Below, piece by piece: positions 47,146 to 55,280 of a stretch of DNA of 55,280 nucleotides. The stretch comes from Labilithrix sp. (GTDB lineage Bacteria > Myxococcota > Polyangia > Polyangiales > Polyangiaceae): assembly GCA_028287035.1 (NCBI GenBank), contig JAQBQL010000187.1:1-55280 (forward strand), read 5' to 3'. The notes beneath the pieces are model-generated. The model was given only the letters and a program-made list of their open reading frames with translations, made no database searches and was not told where the DNA came from. Both the position numbers and the translations under genes were made by a program. The stretch's first letter is position 1; the number at the start of each line of letters is the position of its first letter.

Positions 47146-49530
47146 TCACTTCGCGGTGAAGATCGCCGCCTGTCCCGCGCCCAGCGTCAGGGTCAGATCG
47201 TTGCCATTGCTCGTGGCGGTGCCGGTGCCGAGCGCCGATGTCCAGCCCGTGATCCCGGAGGTCGAGAGGTTCAGGACGGACGCCGAGATCGTGCGCGTGA
47301 GATCGGCGCCGCGATTGACGACGACGATCGCGATCTCCTTCGCCGCGCCGGTCTTGTACGCGTACACCCAGAGGTCGGGGTCGGTGCCGAGCACGGTGAT
47401 GCGGTCGCCGCGCCGGAGCGCCCGCGAGCCCTTGCGGACCTCGCCGAGCTTGCGGGCCCAGTCGCGCAGATCGAGCTGCTGGGCGATGATCGCGGCCGGC
47501 GAGCCACCGGGCTTCGCCATCTGCAGGGCCGCGAGCTCGGGCTCGGCGAACAGCATGTTGCGGCGCATGTCGGGGTCGTTGCCGCCCGGGAACGCGAGCT
47601 CGTCTCCCGAGTACAGATAAGGAACGCCGGGCAACGTGTAGAGCACGGTGAGCGCGCGCTTCAGCTTCGTGTACACCGCCGGGTCGGTGTAGTTGACGGG
47701 CGGGAGCGCGTCGCCGCGGCAGCCCGACGACCAGCTGCATCCGAGCTTCGGATCCTGCGCGGCGATGCTCGCGATGCGCGGATTGTCGTGGCCATTGAGG
47801 AACCGGACGTGGTGCTGGTGGCTCTTCGCGTAGGAGCGCTCCGCCTTCGCGAGCTGCGCCTCGACCTGGTCGAGCCCGGCGCCCCCGTTGACGAGGCCTT
47901 CGGACATGTTGTGGAGCGTCGGGAAGTCGAACTGCCCGTCGAGCGCGTTGTCACCGGTGTACGCGTCGATCCACTGGAAGCCGCTCGAGAACGTCTCGCC
48001 GAAGAACGTCCCCTGGTCGCCCTCGCCCACCGCGGTCTCGCCGACCATGAAGATGCGCGCGCCGCCCTGCTCGAAGCGGCGGGCGAGCGCGGCCCGCATG
48101 TTGAAGACGCTGTTCGCCTCGACGTGCTTCACCGCGTCGACGCGGAAGCCGTCGAGGTCGTATTCGGAGATCCAGTTGACCGCGTCGCCGATGAACTGCT
48201 GCTCGGCGGCGGGGACCTTCCAGTTGATGTCGGGGAGGTACATCTGGAAGTTGCAGTCGAAGGGACGCTCGCTCCAGCCGCAGCCCTGATCTCCGCACTT
48301 GCAGTCCTTGCGGAACCAGTCGCCGTGCGTCTTCACGTACTCGTGGTCGTCGTGGACCTGGTTGTTGATGAGGTCGAGCAGCACGCGGAGGCCGCGCTTG
48401 TGAGCCTCGCCGACGAACGCGCGGAGCGCCGATCCTCCCCCGAACCGCGGCTCGATGCTGCGCGCCTTCACCGGCCAGTAGCCGTGGTACGCGCTGAACA
48501 TCTGGTTGCCGTCGCCGACCTGGGATTTGTCGGTCTGCGCGTTGGCGGGCGACAGCCAGATGGTGCGCACGCCGAGCTTCTCGAAGTAGCCCGACTGCAT
48601 GACGGCGAGGGCGCCCTGGAGATCGCCGCCGTGGAAGTCGGCGTCGTACTCGACGGGGCCGCCGACCGGCTTGTCGTTCGTGGTGTCGCCGTTGGCGAAG
48701 CGATCGACGAGGAACATGTAGAGGAGGCCGTCGCGATAATCGAAGTCCTCGTCCTCGACCCAGAAGGGGAGATCGACCGGCTCCGCCTCGCGGCCCTTGC
48801 CGTCCTTGGCGCCGAGCGCGAGGCGGTGCTTGCCCTTCACGAGGCCGGGCAGGGTGAAGTCGACCGCGCCAGCCGCCTCGTCGATCTTCCAGGAGCCAGC
48901 GGGGATCTTCGTCCCATCGATGCTGGCTGCCATGGTGGCGAGGGGCTCGGCGTCGCTCGCCGCGCGCAAGGTGACGCGCACCTGGAGCTGGCCGGTCTCG
49001 CCCGAGCGCGTGACGACCACCTTGTCACTGAGTAGCTCGGGCCCCGCGTCGCACGCCGGGAGCCTCAGCGCCGAGTTCATCTGCTCGTCGATGATCTTCC
49101 GGTATTTCCCGTTCGGATCGAGCTTCCAGACGTCGTCGGCGATGAGCTTGTAGCCGTACAGCTGGCCGCCCACGAGCTTCGGGCCCGGCTGGAGGGTGAG
49201 CTCGAAGCCGCCGCCCGTCCTCGTCATCGGCAGCGCGCCGGTCGCCCAGTCGGTGAACTCGCCGGCGACCTTCACGCTGGCCTCGGTTCCCTCGTAACGA
49301 AGGCTCAGCGAGCAGGTGCGCGTGCCGAAGGCGACCTTGTCGCCGAAGACGATCTCCGTCTGTTCCTTGCCCGCATCGGGACCCGCGCCGGTCTCGCCGG
49401 GGGCGCCGGCCTCGATGCCGGGCGTGACCTGCGGGCCGCCCTCGTCACTCGACGACGAGCAGGCCGCGAGGACGGCAAACGACGTGACGAGCGCGGAGAG
49501 CGCGATGAGCGAACGACGCGAAGCAAGCAT
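47146..49530 (-). CDS. GH13 alpha-amylase family lipoprotein with N-terminal CBM48-like domain
   Basis: 794 residues. The signal ends in LAAC with Cys24 and a Ser/Asp/Glu linker. Residues about 68-155 form a CBM48-like starch-binding domain (VKVAGEFTDW, FELTLQPGPKLVGGQLYGYKL). The GH13 motifs are complete: region I LLDLINNQVH, region II GFRVDAVKH with nucleophile Asp465, region III FMVGETAVG with acid/base Glu498, and region IV NGHDNPR with Asp582. It should hydrolyse alpha-1,4-glucans at the cell surface. With the porin and GH13 at 50050-53465 it forms an alpha-glucan utilisation locus. Confidence 0.94.
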   Translation of the reverse strand: MLASRRSLIALSALVTSFAVLAACSSSSDEGGPQVTPGIEAGAPGETGAGPDAGKEQTEIVFGDKVAFGTRTCSLSLRYEGTEASVKVAGEFTDWATGALPMTRTGGGFELTLQPGPKLVGGQLYGYKLIADDVWKLDPNGKYRKIIDEQMNSALRLPACDAGPELLSDKVVVTRSGETGQLQVRVTLRAASDAEPLATMAASIDGTKIPAGSWKIDEAAGAVDFTLPGLVKGKHRLALGAKDGKGREAEPVDLPFWVEDEDFDYRDGLLYMFLVDRFANGDTTNDKPVGGPVEYDADFHGGDLQGALAVMQSGYFEKLGVRTIWLSPANAQTDKSQVGDGNQMFSAYHGYWPVKARSIEPRFGGGSALRAFVGEAHKRGLRVLLDLINNQVHDDHEYVKTHGDWFRKDCKCGDQGCGWSERPFDCNFQMYLPDINWKVPAAEQQFIGDAVNWISEYDLDGFRVDAVKHVEANSVFNMRAALARRFEQGGARIFMVGETAVGEGDQGTFFGETFSSGFQWIDAYTGDNALDGQFDFPTLHNMSEGLVNGGAGLDQVEAQLAKAERSYAKSHQHHVRFLNGHDNPRIASIAAQDPKLGCSWSSGCRGDALPPVNYTDPAVYTKLKRALTVLYTLPGVPYLYSGDELAFPGGNDPDMRRNMLFAEPELAALQMAKPGGSPAAIIAQQLDLRDWARKLGEVRKGSRALRRGDRITVLGTDPDLWVYAYKTGAAKEIAIVVVNRGADLTRTISASVLNLSTSGITGWTSALGTGTATSNGNDLTLTLGAGQAAIFTAK

Positions 49531-49655
49531 CCCGTGGGCACCCTTGCCGCTCCCGACCCGAGGCAGCGGCGGCTAGGTCCGTACCTCACGGCATGGTGAC
49601 GAGCAAGGCGAGGCCGGGCGATTCCCGGGCCTCGGCGTCAGCGCGCTCAGCGCGC

Positions 49656-49940
49656 TCAGCGCGCCCGGATCGCCGAGAGGGTCTCGGCGCCCGCATCTCC
49701 GAGGGACACCGTGCTCCGCTTCTGGAACGTGGGCGCCTCGCTGGCGGCGGCCTGCGGGCAGCTCTCGCCCGCGCACTCGGCCGCCTCGTCAGTCGCCGTC
49801 GCGGCGCCCTGGTCGCTCTCGTCCCCGGTGCGGGCGAAGTCCGCCTTGCTGGGCCCCGTCGGATCGGACAGGTCGTAGCAGCCGGCGAGCGTGAGGGCCG
49901 TGAAGGTGATCGCGACGGACCGGGCCAGCGTGAGGAACAT
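49656..49940 (-). CDS. Small lipoprotein upstream of the GH13 lipoprotein
   Basis: 94 residues. The signal ends in LAGC with Cys21. The mature part is polar and probably disordered (DFARTGDESDQGAATATDE) with one cysteine pair (AECAGESCPQ). The C-terminus is LGDAGAETLSAIRAR. No family recognised. It is 125 bases upstream of the GH13 lipoprotein gene on the same strand and divergent from the porin gene, so it may be a small companion of the glucan locus. Confidence 0.6.
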   Translation of the reverse strand: MFLTLARSVAITFTALTLAGCYDLSDPTGPSKADFARTGDESDQGAATATDEAAECAGESCPQAAASEAPTFQKRSTVSLGDAGAETLSAIRAR

Positions 49941-50002
49941 CTTGCACGAGGGTGATGCACGCGTGAGGCCAGCGGCGTTGACGCGCTGCGCCGACGCGTT
50001 TC

Positions 50003-50022
50003 GTAACGCTGATCTGAGTTAC
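50003..50022. promoter_or_regulatory. Inverted repeat in the porin/lipoprotein divergent promoter region
   Basis: GTAAC (50003-50007) and GTTAC (50018-50022) are inverted and separated by 10 bases, a spacing typical of dimeric regulator sites. It lies between the divergent lipoprotein (start 49940) and porin (start 50050) genes. A glucan-responsive repressor could bind here. The arms are only five bases long, so this is weak evidence. Confidence 0.3.
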
Positions 50023-50049
50023 CTTTTTCCCTGACGCTGCGGCAGCTGC

Positions 50050-51633
50050 GTGCTAGCTGACGGCACCCCCGTGCGCCGATCGCCGTCGCTTCTCGCCTCC
50101 ACCACTGCGGTTCTGTCGGGCGCGGCGCTCCTCGTGTCGGCGAGCGCCGCTCACGCCCAGGGAACGCCGCCGCCGGCCGCGCCGAACGCCGCGACCACGA
50201 CGCCCGTGAGCCTGCCCGACGCGCCGGTCACGTCGGACACGAGCGGGCCGTCCGTCCCGGGCGCGACCACGCCCGATCTCAGTCGCGGCAACGAGCCGGC
50301 GCGCGCCGTGACGGAGCACCCGAACGACCACCAGGGCACGTTCGAGTTCGGCTCGTACGGGCGCGTCTGGGCGGCGACCGATGCTCGCGGCGGCACCGGT
50401 CGTGGCACGAATGTCGTGGCATTCGGTCCACGCATCGTCGACGAGGGAAGCTACGCCGAGCTCGAGCTGCGCCGCGAGGACAAGTGGAACGAGAAGGTGA
50501 AGAGCCGCGTCGTCGCGACCCTCGCCCTCTTCCCGCCGTTCTTCCACTTCAGCGGCAAGGTCGACCAGCAGATCGGCGTCCGCAACCTGTACGCCCAGGG
50601 CACGTACGACAAGATCACGATGTGGGCCGGCTCGCGGATGTACCGCGGCGACGACATCTATCTCCTCAACTGGTGGCCCCTCGACAACCAGAACACGGTG
50701 GGCGGCGGCGTCGGGGCGCCCCTCTACAAGTCGGATTCGCTCGAGACCATCGCGCAGGTCCACGCCGGCCAGCAGCGCCTCGACAACGCCTTCCAGTACC
50801 AGACCGTCCCGGTCGTGGCGCCCTTCGGCTTCGGCACCACCGACGTCACGAAGCTCGACCGCCCGCGCACCGTCGAGACCTTCAAGCTGACGCAGTTCGT
50901 GCGGCCGGGCGGCGGCGCGAGCGGCTTCAAGGGCGTCCTCTACGGCGAGCTCCACGAGCTCGCGGCCGGCACGTACCTCGACCCGCTCACCCAGAAGAAC
51001 CGCGGGCTGCCGTCGGACTTCGGGTTCATGGTCGGCTCGCAGCTCACGTATTTCACGGGGAAGCGCGACACGTATGCGTCGCTGGTCATGCGCCACGCGC
51101 GCGGCATCGCCGCCTACGATCCGCTGTCGGTGCCGATCACGTTCGCGCTCGACCGCACGACGAGCGGCGCGAGCGAGACCCAGCTCGCGATCTCCGGCAA
51201 CTACGAGCTCGATCGGTTCTCGATCCTCATTGCCGGGTACCTGCGCTTCTTCCGCGACGCGAGCACCAGCGCGACCTCGATGCAGAAGTACGACGAGGGC
51301 GCGATCGTCGCGCGTCCCAACGTGTTCCTCGGCGACCACTTCGGGCTGTCCGTCGAGGGCAGCTACCAGCAGCGTCGGCTCGCGGTCATCCGTCCGGGAA
51401 GCGAGGACCCGCTCAACGCCTCGGTCGCGAAGTTCGGCGTCATGCCGTACTTCTCGCCTTCCGGGAAGGGCAGCTACAAGCGCCCGCAGATCCGCCTCCT
51501 CTACGTCGCGAGCTTCCGCGACTCCGGCACCCGGGCGCTCTACCCGAGCGAAGACGTGTTCAATCAGCGCGGCACCGAGCACTACCTCGGGGTCGGCGCA
51601 GAGTGGTGGTTCAACTCGAGCTCGTATCCGTGA
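50050..51633 (+). CDS. Maltoporin (LamB)-like carbohydrate porin
   Basis: 527 residues from a GTG at 50050; a GTG at 50071 gives an equally good signal. The signal ends in SAAHAQG. A Thr/Pro/Ala-rich leader of about 45 residues precedes the barrel. LamB-like features are FEFGSYGRVWAATDARGG, NLYAQGTYDKITMWAGSRMYRGDDIYLLNWW, a long series of beta strands (GFMVGSQLTYFTG, YASLVMRHARGIAAY) and a C-terminal aromatic end (EHYLGVGAEWWFN). It should let maltodextrins cross the outer membrane. The next gene (GH13) starts 8 bases later, so they form an operon. Confidence 0.9.
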   Translation: MLADGTPVRRSPSLLASTTAVLSGAALLVSASAAHAQGTPPPAAPNAATTTPVSLPDAPVTSDTSGPSVPGATTPDLSRGNEPARAVTEHPNDHQGTFEFGSYGRVWAATDARGGTGRGTNVVAFGPRIVDEGSYAELELRREDKWNEKVKSRVVATLALFPPFFHFSGKVDQQIGVRNLYAQGTYDKITMWAGSRMYRGDDIYLLNWWPLDNQNTVGGGVGAPLYKSDSLETIAQVHAGQQRLDNAFQYQTVPVVAPFGFGTTDVTKLDRPRTVETFKLTQFVRPGGGASGFKGVLYGELHELAAGTYLDPLTQKNRGLPSDFGFMVGSQLTYFTGKRDTYASLVMRHARGIAAYDPLSVPITFALDRTTSGASETQLAISGNYELDRFSILIAGYLRFFRDASTSATSMQKYDEGAIVARPNVFLGDHFGLSVEGSYQQRRLAVIRPGSEDPLNASVAKFGVMPYFSPSGKGSYKRPQIRLLYVASFRDSGTRALYPSEDVFNQRGTEHYLGVGAEWWFNSSSYP

Positions 51634-51641
51634 GGGCCCCC

Positions 51642-53465
51642 ATGAAGTCCATCCGTTCTGCCCTGATGGCCGCGCTCTTCGTCGCGGCGTGCGCGGCGCC
51701 AGGTGTGGCCTGCGTGAGCGTGCCCGACGACGGCAAGCAGCCGGTCCTCGCCACGCACGTCGACGACTGGCGCGACGAGGTCATCTACCAGGTGCTCGTG
51801 GATCGCTTCGCCAACGGCGACGTGAACAACGACTACATGGTCCGTCCCGGCGCGCTCGCGCGCTTCCAGGGCGGCGACTGGCAGGGCCTCATCGACCACC
51901 TCGACTACATCAAGGCGCTCGGCGTGACGACGGTGTGGATCTCGCCGGTCGTGAAGAACGTCGAGACCGACGCCGACGTCGACTCGTACCACGGGTACTG
52001 GGCGCAGGACCTCCGCCAGACCAATCCCCACTTCGGGGACCTCACCCAGCTGCGCCGCCTCGTCGCCGCCGCGCACGATCAGAACATCAAGATCGTGCTC
52101 GACATCGTCACCAATCACATGGGGCAGGTCTTCTATTACGACATGAACCTGAACGGCCACCCCGACATCAACATCGGGGGCAGCGGCCCGCTCCAGGGCG
52201 CCGGGTCGGAGTCCCCGATCACGCGCATCACCGAGTACGATCCCGACTGGGACCCGCGCGGGATCCAGGCCTTCACCTCGCTCGGAAACGCCGGACGGGC
52301 GCCGCTCGTCTTCATCGACGATCCGTCGATCAATCGAATTCCGCCGCCCGGCATCCTCGGCACGGCGCGCGCCTATCACGGATTCGGCCGTATCCTGAAT
52401 TACGACATTCCCGAGCAGACGCGCCTCGGCGACTTCCCGGGCGGCCTCAAGGACGTGGCCACCGAGCTGCCCGAGGTGCGCGACGAGATGGTCGACGCGT
52501 ACACGCGCTGGGCCGAGGTCAGCGACCTCGACGGGTTCCGCATCGATACCGTCAAGCACGTCGAGTACGAGTTCTGGAAGGACTTCGCGACCCGCGTGCG
52601 GGCGCGGCTCGCCGCGCAGGGCAAGAACAAGTTCCTCATGTTCGGCGAGGCGTTCGACGGCAACGACAAGCTGCTCGGCAGCTACACCGGGCCGGGGATG
52701 CTCGACAGCGTCTTCTACTTCTCGCAGAAGTTCCAGGTGTTCAGGGACGTGTTCGCGAATGCCCACGACGGCAACGCGCAGCGCGGCACCGACCAGATCA
52801 AGGCGCTCTGGGACCTGCGCGCGGTCAACTACAACACGAAGCCGCAAGAGGGTGGCATCGGGGTCGCGCCGGCGCATGCGCTCGTGAACTTCATGGACAA
52901 CCATGACGTGTCACGGTTCCTGTTCGACTCGCTCGGCGACAAGGACGCGCTCCGCAACGCGTTCGTCCTGCTGATGACCGAAGAGGGTATTCCCTGCCTC
53001 TACTACGGCACCGAGCAGGACTTCGCGGGCGGCAACGATCCGTCGAACCGCGAGGTCCTCTGGAACACCGGTTTCCCGACCAACGGGGACACGTTCCAGC
53101 AGTTCTCGAAGCTCGCGCGGCTCCGCGCGAAGTACCCGGCGCTCCGGCGCGGCGACACGAACATCGTCTACTCGACGCCGCACACGAAGGACGAGGCCGA
53201 CGCCGGCATCTTCGCGTTCGAGCGGAAGGGCGGGGACGCCGCCGACCAGTACGCGCTCGTGGTGACCAACACCAACGGGCGGCATCCCAGCACCAGCGCC
53301 GAGGGCACGAACGTGCTGAAGGCGACCGTGCCGGGCGTCACGCTCGTCGACGTCCTCGACCCCGAGCTGAAGACCTACGCGGTGCCTGCCTCGGGCGAGC
53401 TCCGCCTGATCGTGCCGGCCCAGCGATCGATGATCCTCGTGCCGGAGGCGCAGCTCCGGCCGTAG
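51642..53465 (+). CDS. GH13 alpha-amylase family lipoprotein
   Basis: 607 residues from the ATG at 51642. The signal has VAAC at Cys17, so it is probably a lipoprotein. The barrel begins WRDEVIYQVLVDRFANGD. Region I is VLDIVTNHMG, region II GFRIDTVKHVE with nucleophile Asp302, region III FLMFGEAFDG with acid/base Glu336, and region IV FMDNHDVSRF with Asp422, all intact. The C-terminal beta domain is about residues 520-607. It should degrade starch or maltodextrin outside the cytoplasm, feeding the adjacent porin. It differs from the GH13 at 47146 (no CBM48-like domain), so division of labour is likely. Confidence 0.95.
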   Translation: MKSIRSALMAALFVAACAAPGVACVSVPDDGKQPVLATHVDDWRDEVIYQVLVDRFANGDVNNDYMVRPGALARFQGGDWQGLIDHLDYIKALGVTTVWISPVVKNVETDADVDSYHGYWAQDLRQTNPHFGDLTQLRRLVAAAHDQNIKIVLDIVTNHMGQVFYYDMNLNGHPDINIGGSGPLQGAGSESPITRITEYDPDWDPRGIQAFTSLGNAGRAPLVFIDDPSINRIPPPGILGTARAYHGFGRILNYDIPEQTRLGDFPGGLKDVATELPEVRDEMVDAYTRWAEVSDLDGFRIDTVKHVEYEFWKDFATRVRARLAAQGKNKFLMFGEAFDGNDKLLGSYTGPGMLDSVFYFSQKFQVFRDVFANAHDGNAQRGTDQIKALWDLRAVNYNTKPQEGGIGVAPAHALVNFMDNHDVSRFLFDSLGDKDALRNAFVLLMTEEGIPCLYYGTEQDFAGGNDPSNREVLWNTGFPTNGDTFQQFSKLARLRAKYPALRRGDTNIVYSTPHTKDEADAGIFAFERKGGDAADQYALVVTNTNGRHPSTSAEGTNVLKATVPGVTLVDVLDPELKTYAVPASGELRLIVPAQRSMILVPEAQLRP

Positions 53466-53485
53466 CGCTATGGTCGAGGGAGCCC

Positions 53486-55207
53486 ATGCTGCTCCGCCTG
53501 CTCGGCCTGCTGTTCGACGTCCTCCTCCTCCCTCTTCGCTGGGTGAAGCGCGCGCGGCTCGTGCCGCCCGGCACGTTCATCACGCTCACCATCGACGGGG
53601 CGGTGGTCGACGCGCTCGCCCGGCCGCGCTTCTGGGAGCGGCGCGCGCAGAAGGCGGTGAGCCTGCACGATGTCCGGCAGGTGGTGGACCACGCCATCCT
53701 CGACGACCGCATCCGCGGCATCGTCGTGACCATCAAGCAGCTGGCCGCGGGCATGGCGACGGCGCACTCGCTGCGCAGCCAGCTCGCGCGGGCGCGCGCC
53801 TCCGGCAAGGAGGTGGTGGTGCACCTGCCGCTCGGCGGCGCGGTGAAGGAGATGATCGTCGCCAGTGCCGGCACGAAGATCTTCCTCGGCCCCGCCGCGC
53901 AGCTCGCGCCGCTCGGGTTCGCTTCGCACACCCGGTACGTCAAGCGCGCGCTCGACCAGGTGGGCGTCGTGCCCGAGGTCTACGCGGTCGGCGACTACAA
54001 GGCGGCCGGCGAGTCCTTCGTGCGCGACAGCATGAGCGACGCGCAGCGCGAGCAGCTCGGCAAGCTGCTCGACCGCTTCGACGCGGAGCTGCTCGACGCC
54101 ATCGCCGAGGGGCGGGGCGTCTCGCGGGAGCGCGCGCGAGCCCTCGTCGACGGCGGGCCTTATCCCGGCGAGCAGGCCATCGAGGTCGGGCTCGCCGACG
54201 CGGTCGCCTACGAGGACGAGGTGCCGGCGCTCCTCGGCCTCCCGCGCGAGAAGGAGAAGGGGCCGGTCACGCGCGGGCTCATCGCGGCGAGCGTGTACCT
54301 GGCGGCGATGAAGCGGCCGCTGCTGCGGGCGCTCGGCCGGCCGCGGCTCATCGCGGTGATCCCGGTCCATGGAGCGATCGCTCACGCGGCCAGCCCCTTC
54401 GGGAGCTTCGCGACCGACGACGCGCTCACGCGGCTGGTGCGCATGGCGCGGCTCGACCCGAAGGTGAAGGGGGTCGTGCTCCACGTCGACTCGCCAGGGG
54501 GAAGCGCGCTCGCCTCGGATCGCATGCACCACGAGATCGTGCAGCTCGCACGCGAGAAGCCGGTCGTCGCCTGCATGGCGAACGTCGCCGCGAGCGGCGG
54601 ATATTACGTCGCCGCGCCGGCGCACAAGATCGTCTGCGAGCCGGTCAGCATCACGGGATCGATCGGGGTCGTCGGCGCGCGGCTCACCGCGGAGCCGCTC
54701 ATGGCGAAGCTCGGGATCACGACGGAGACCGTGCAGCGCGGGGCGCGGGCGTCGCTGCTCTCCGGCTCGAAGCCGCTCACCGAGGACGAGCGCGCTGCGC
54801 TCATGCGGTCGCTCGAGTCGACCTACAAGACGTTCGTGCGCGTGGTCGCGCAGGGCCGCAAGATGAAGGTCGAGGACGTCGAGCCGCTGGCGCGCGGGCG
54901 CGTGTACACCGGGGAGGACGCGCAGGCGCTGGGGCTCGTCGACGTGCTCGGCGGGTTCGACGTGGCCCTCCGCGAGGTGGAGGCGATGCTGCCTGCCGAG
55001 CTGCGGGGACGCACCGAGGCGCGGGTGCTGCGTGCGCCGCGGAATCCTCTGCCGATCCTCGAGCCGCCGTCAGAAGGGGAGGCGGGCCGCCGCGCGGCTT
55101 CGCTGGTGGCGAGCCTGCTCCCGCAGCCGGCGCGCACGGTCGTCGCGCTGGCGGCGAACGGCGAGACGGTCCTCGCCTTGTGGACGGACGGCGACCCGAG
55201 CGGCTGA
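53486..55207 (+). CDS. sppA: Signal peptide peptidase SppA, 67K type
   Basis: 573 residues. The first about 22 residues are hydrophobic and anchor the protein. There are two ClpP-like (S49) domains. The catalytic lysine is Lys172 in AVGDYKAAGESF and the nucleophile is Ser370 in ANVAASGGYYVAAPA, the dyad of the tandem-domain SppA. VKGVVLHVDSPGGSALASD is the usual oxyanion region. It should degrade cleaved signal peptides at the inner membrane. It starts 20 bases after the GH13 gene and may share its transcript. The remaining 73 bases to the window end are GC-rich with no gene seen. Confidence 0.93.
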   Translation: MLLRLLGLLFDVLLLPLRWVKRARLVPPGTFITLTIDGAVVDALARPRFWERRAQKAVSLHDVRQVVDHAILDDRIRGIVVTIKQLAAGMATAHSLRSQLARARASGKEVVVHLPLGGAVKEMIVASAGTKIFLGPAAQLAPLGFASHTRYVKRALDQVGVVPEVYAVGDYKAAGESFVRDSMSDAQREQLGKLLDRFDAELLDAIAEGRGVSRERARALVDGGPYPGEQAIEVGLADAVAYEDEVPALLGLPREKEKGPVTRGLIAASVYLAAMKRPLLRALGRPRLIAVIPVHGAIAHAASPFGSFATDDALTRLVRMARLDPKVKGVVLHVDSPGGSALASDRMHHEIVQLAREKPVVACMANVAASGGYYVAAPAHKIVCEPVSITGSIGVVGARLTAEPLMAKLGITTETVQRGARASLLSGSKPLTEDERAALMRSLESTYKTFVRVVAQGRKMKVEDVEPLARGRVYTGEDAQALGLVDVLGGFDVALREVEAMLPAELRGRTEARVLRAPRNPLPILEPPSEGEAGRRAASLVASLLPQPARTVVALAANGETVLALWTDGDPSG

Positions 55208-55280
55208 TTCCCGGCTGCGGCGGGGCGGCGGCCGCGGCGGGGCCGGCGCGGGATGCGGCGTGGCCGCGGGCGCCGGGTGC

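Noticed and set aside
1..55280. tRNA, rRNA, CRISPR, insertion sequence or phage genes
   Set aside because: I looked for T-loop-like sequences, spaced repeats and transposase or integrase motifs and saw none.

Overview
This window looks like chromosomal DNA of a myxobacterium, probably of the Polyangia (Polyangium/Labilithrix type). The reasons are very high GC with strong third-position GC bias, many predicted lipoproteins whose lipidated cysteine is followed by Asp/Ala/Gly- or Ser/Gly-rich linkers, Cys-rich N-C-G-x-C lipoproteins, two DUF2330 proteins, an FHA-domain protein and an ECF-type sigma factor with surface-protein neighbours. This placement is inference; no rRNA or tRNA gene, CRISPR array, transposase or phage gene was seen. 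Coding density is high and no gap without a gene exceeds about 200 bases.

Layout. 1-6455 (all minus strand): a DUF4352 protein cut by the window edge, an orphan histidine kinase, an Fe-S CCG-domain oxidoreductase-like protein, a small lipoprotein, an RHH-like/FHA fusion and a large helical lipoprotein. 6650-13870 (plus): FtsK translocase, DUF2330 protein, APC amino-acid permease, a possible structured RNA, a small unknown protein and a Coq4-like protein. 13874-15845 (minus): DUF1810 protein and a CPA1 cation/proton antiporter. 15946-23948: a glycan gene cluster with a GT2, a polysaccharide deacetylase, two GT4 glycosyltransferases and two polytopic GT-C-like proteins. 23985-32647: a beta-helix lipoprotein, an ABC ATPase, an ABC permease fused to an M1 peptidase, and a second DUF2330 protein.

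32651-42478 is an envelope and lipoprotein region: a lipoprotein, a three-part glycosyltransferase-like protein, a Cys-rich lipoprotein with a partner, and an operon of DUF4920 lipoprotein, Gly/Asp/Tyr-rich lipoprotein and prolyl oligopeptidase. 42515-47126 holds an EgtC-like amidohydrolase behind a hairpin that contains its start codon, then a tightly packed operon (barrel-like exported protein, sigma factor, single-pass membrane protein, DUF1554-like lipoprotein) and a second DUF1554-like lipoprotein. 47146-53465 is an alpha-glucan locus: two exported GH13 enzymes around a maltoporin-like outer-membrane channel. 53486-55207 is an SppA-type peptidase.

The best candidates for something undescribed are the sigma-factor operon with its surface lipoproteins (possible envelope-to-sigma signalling), the exporter-peptidase gene pair, the nested RNA structure at 12681-12749 and the start-codon hairpin at 42492-42516. 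Motif assignments were made by eye; no database search or folding computation was run.
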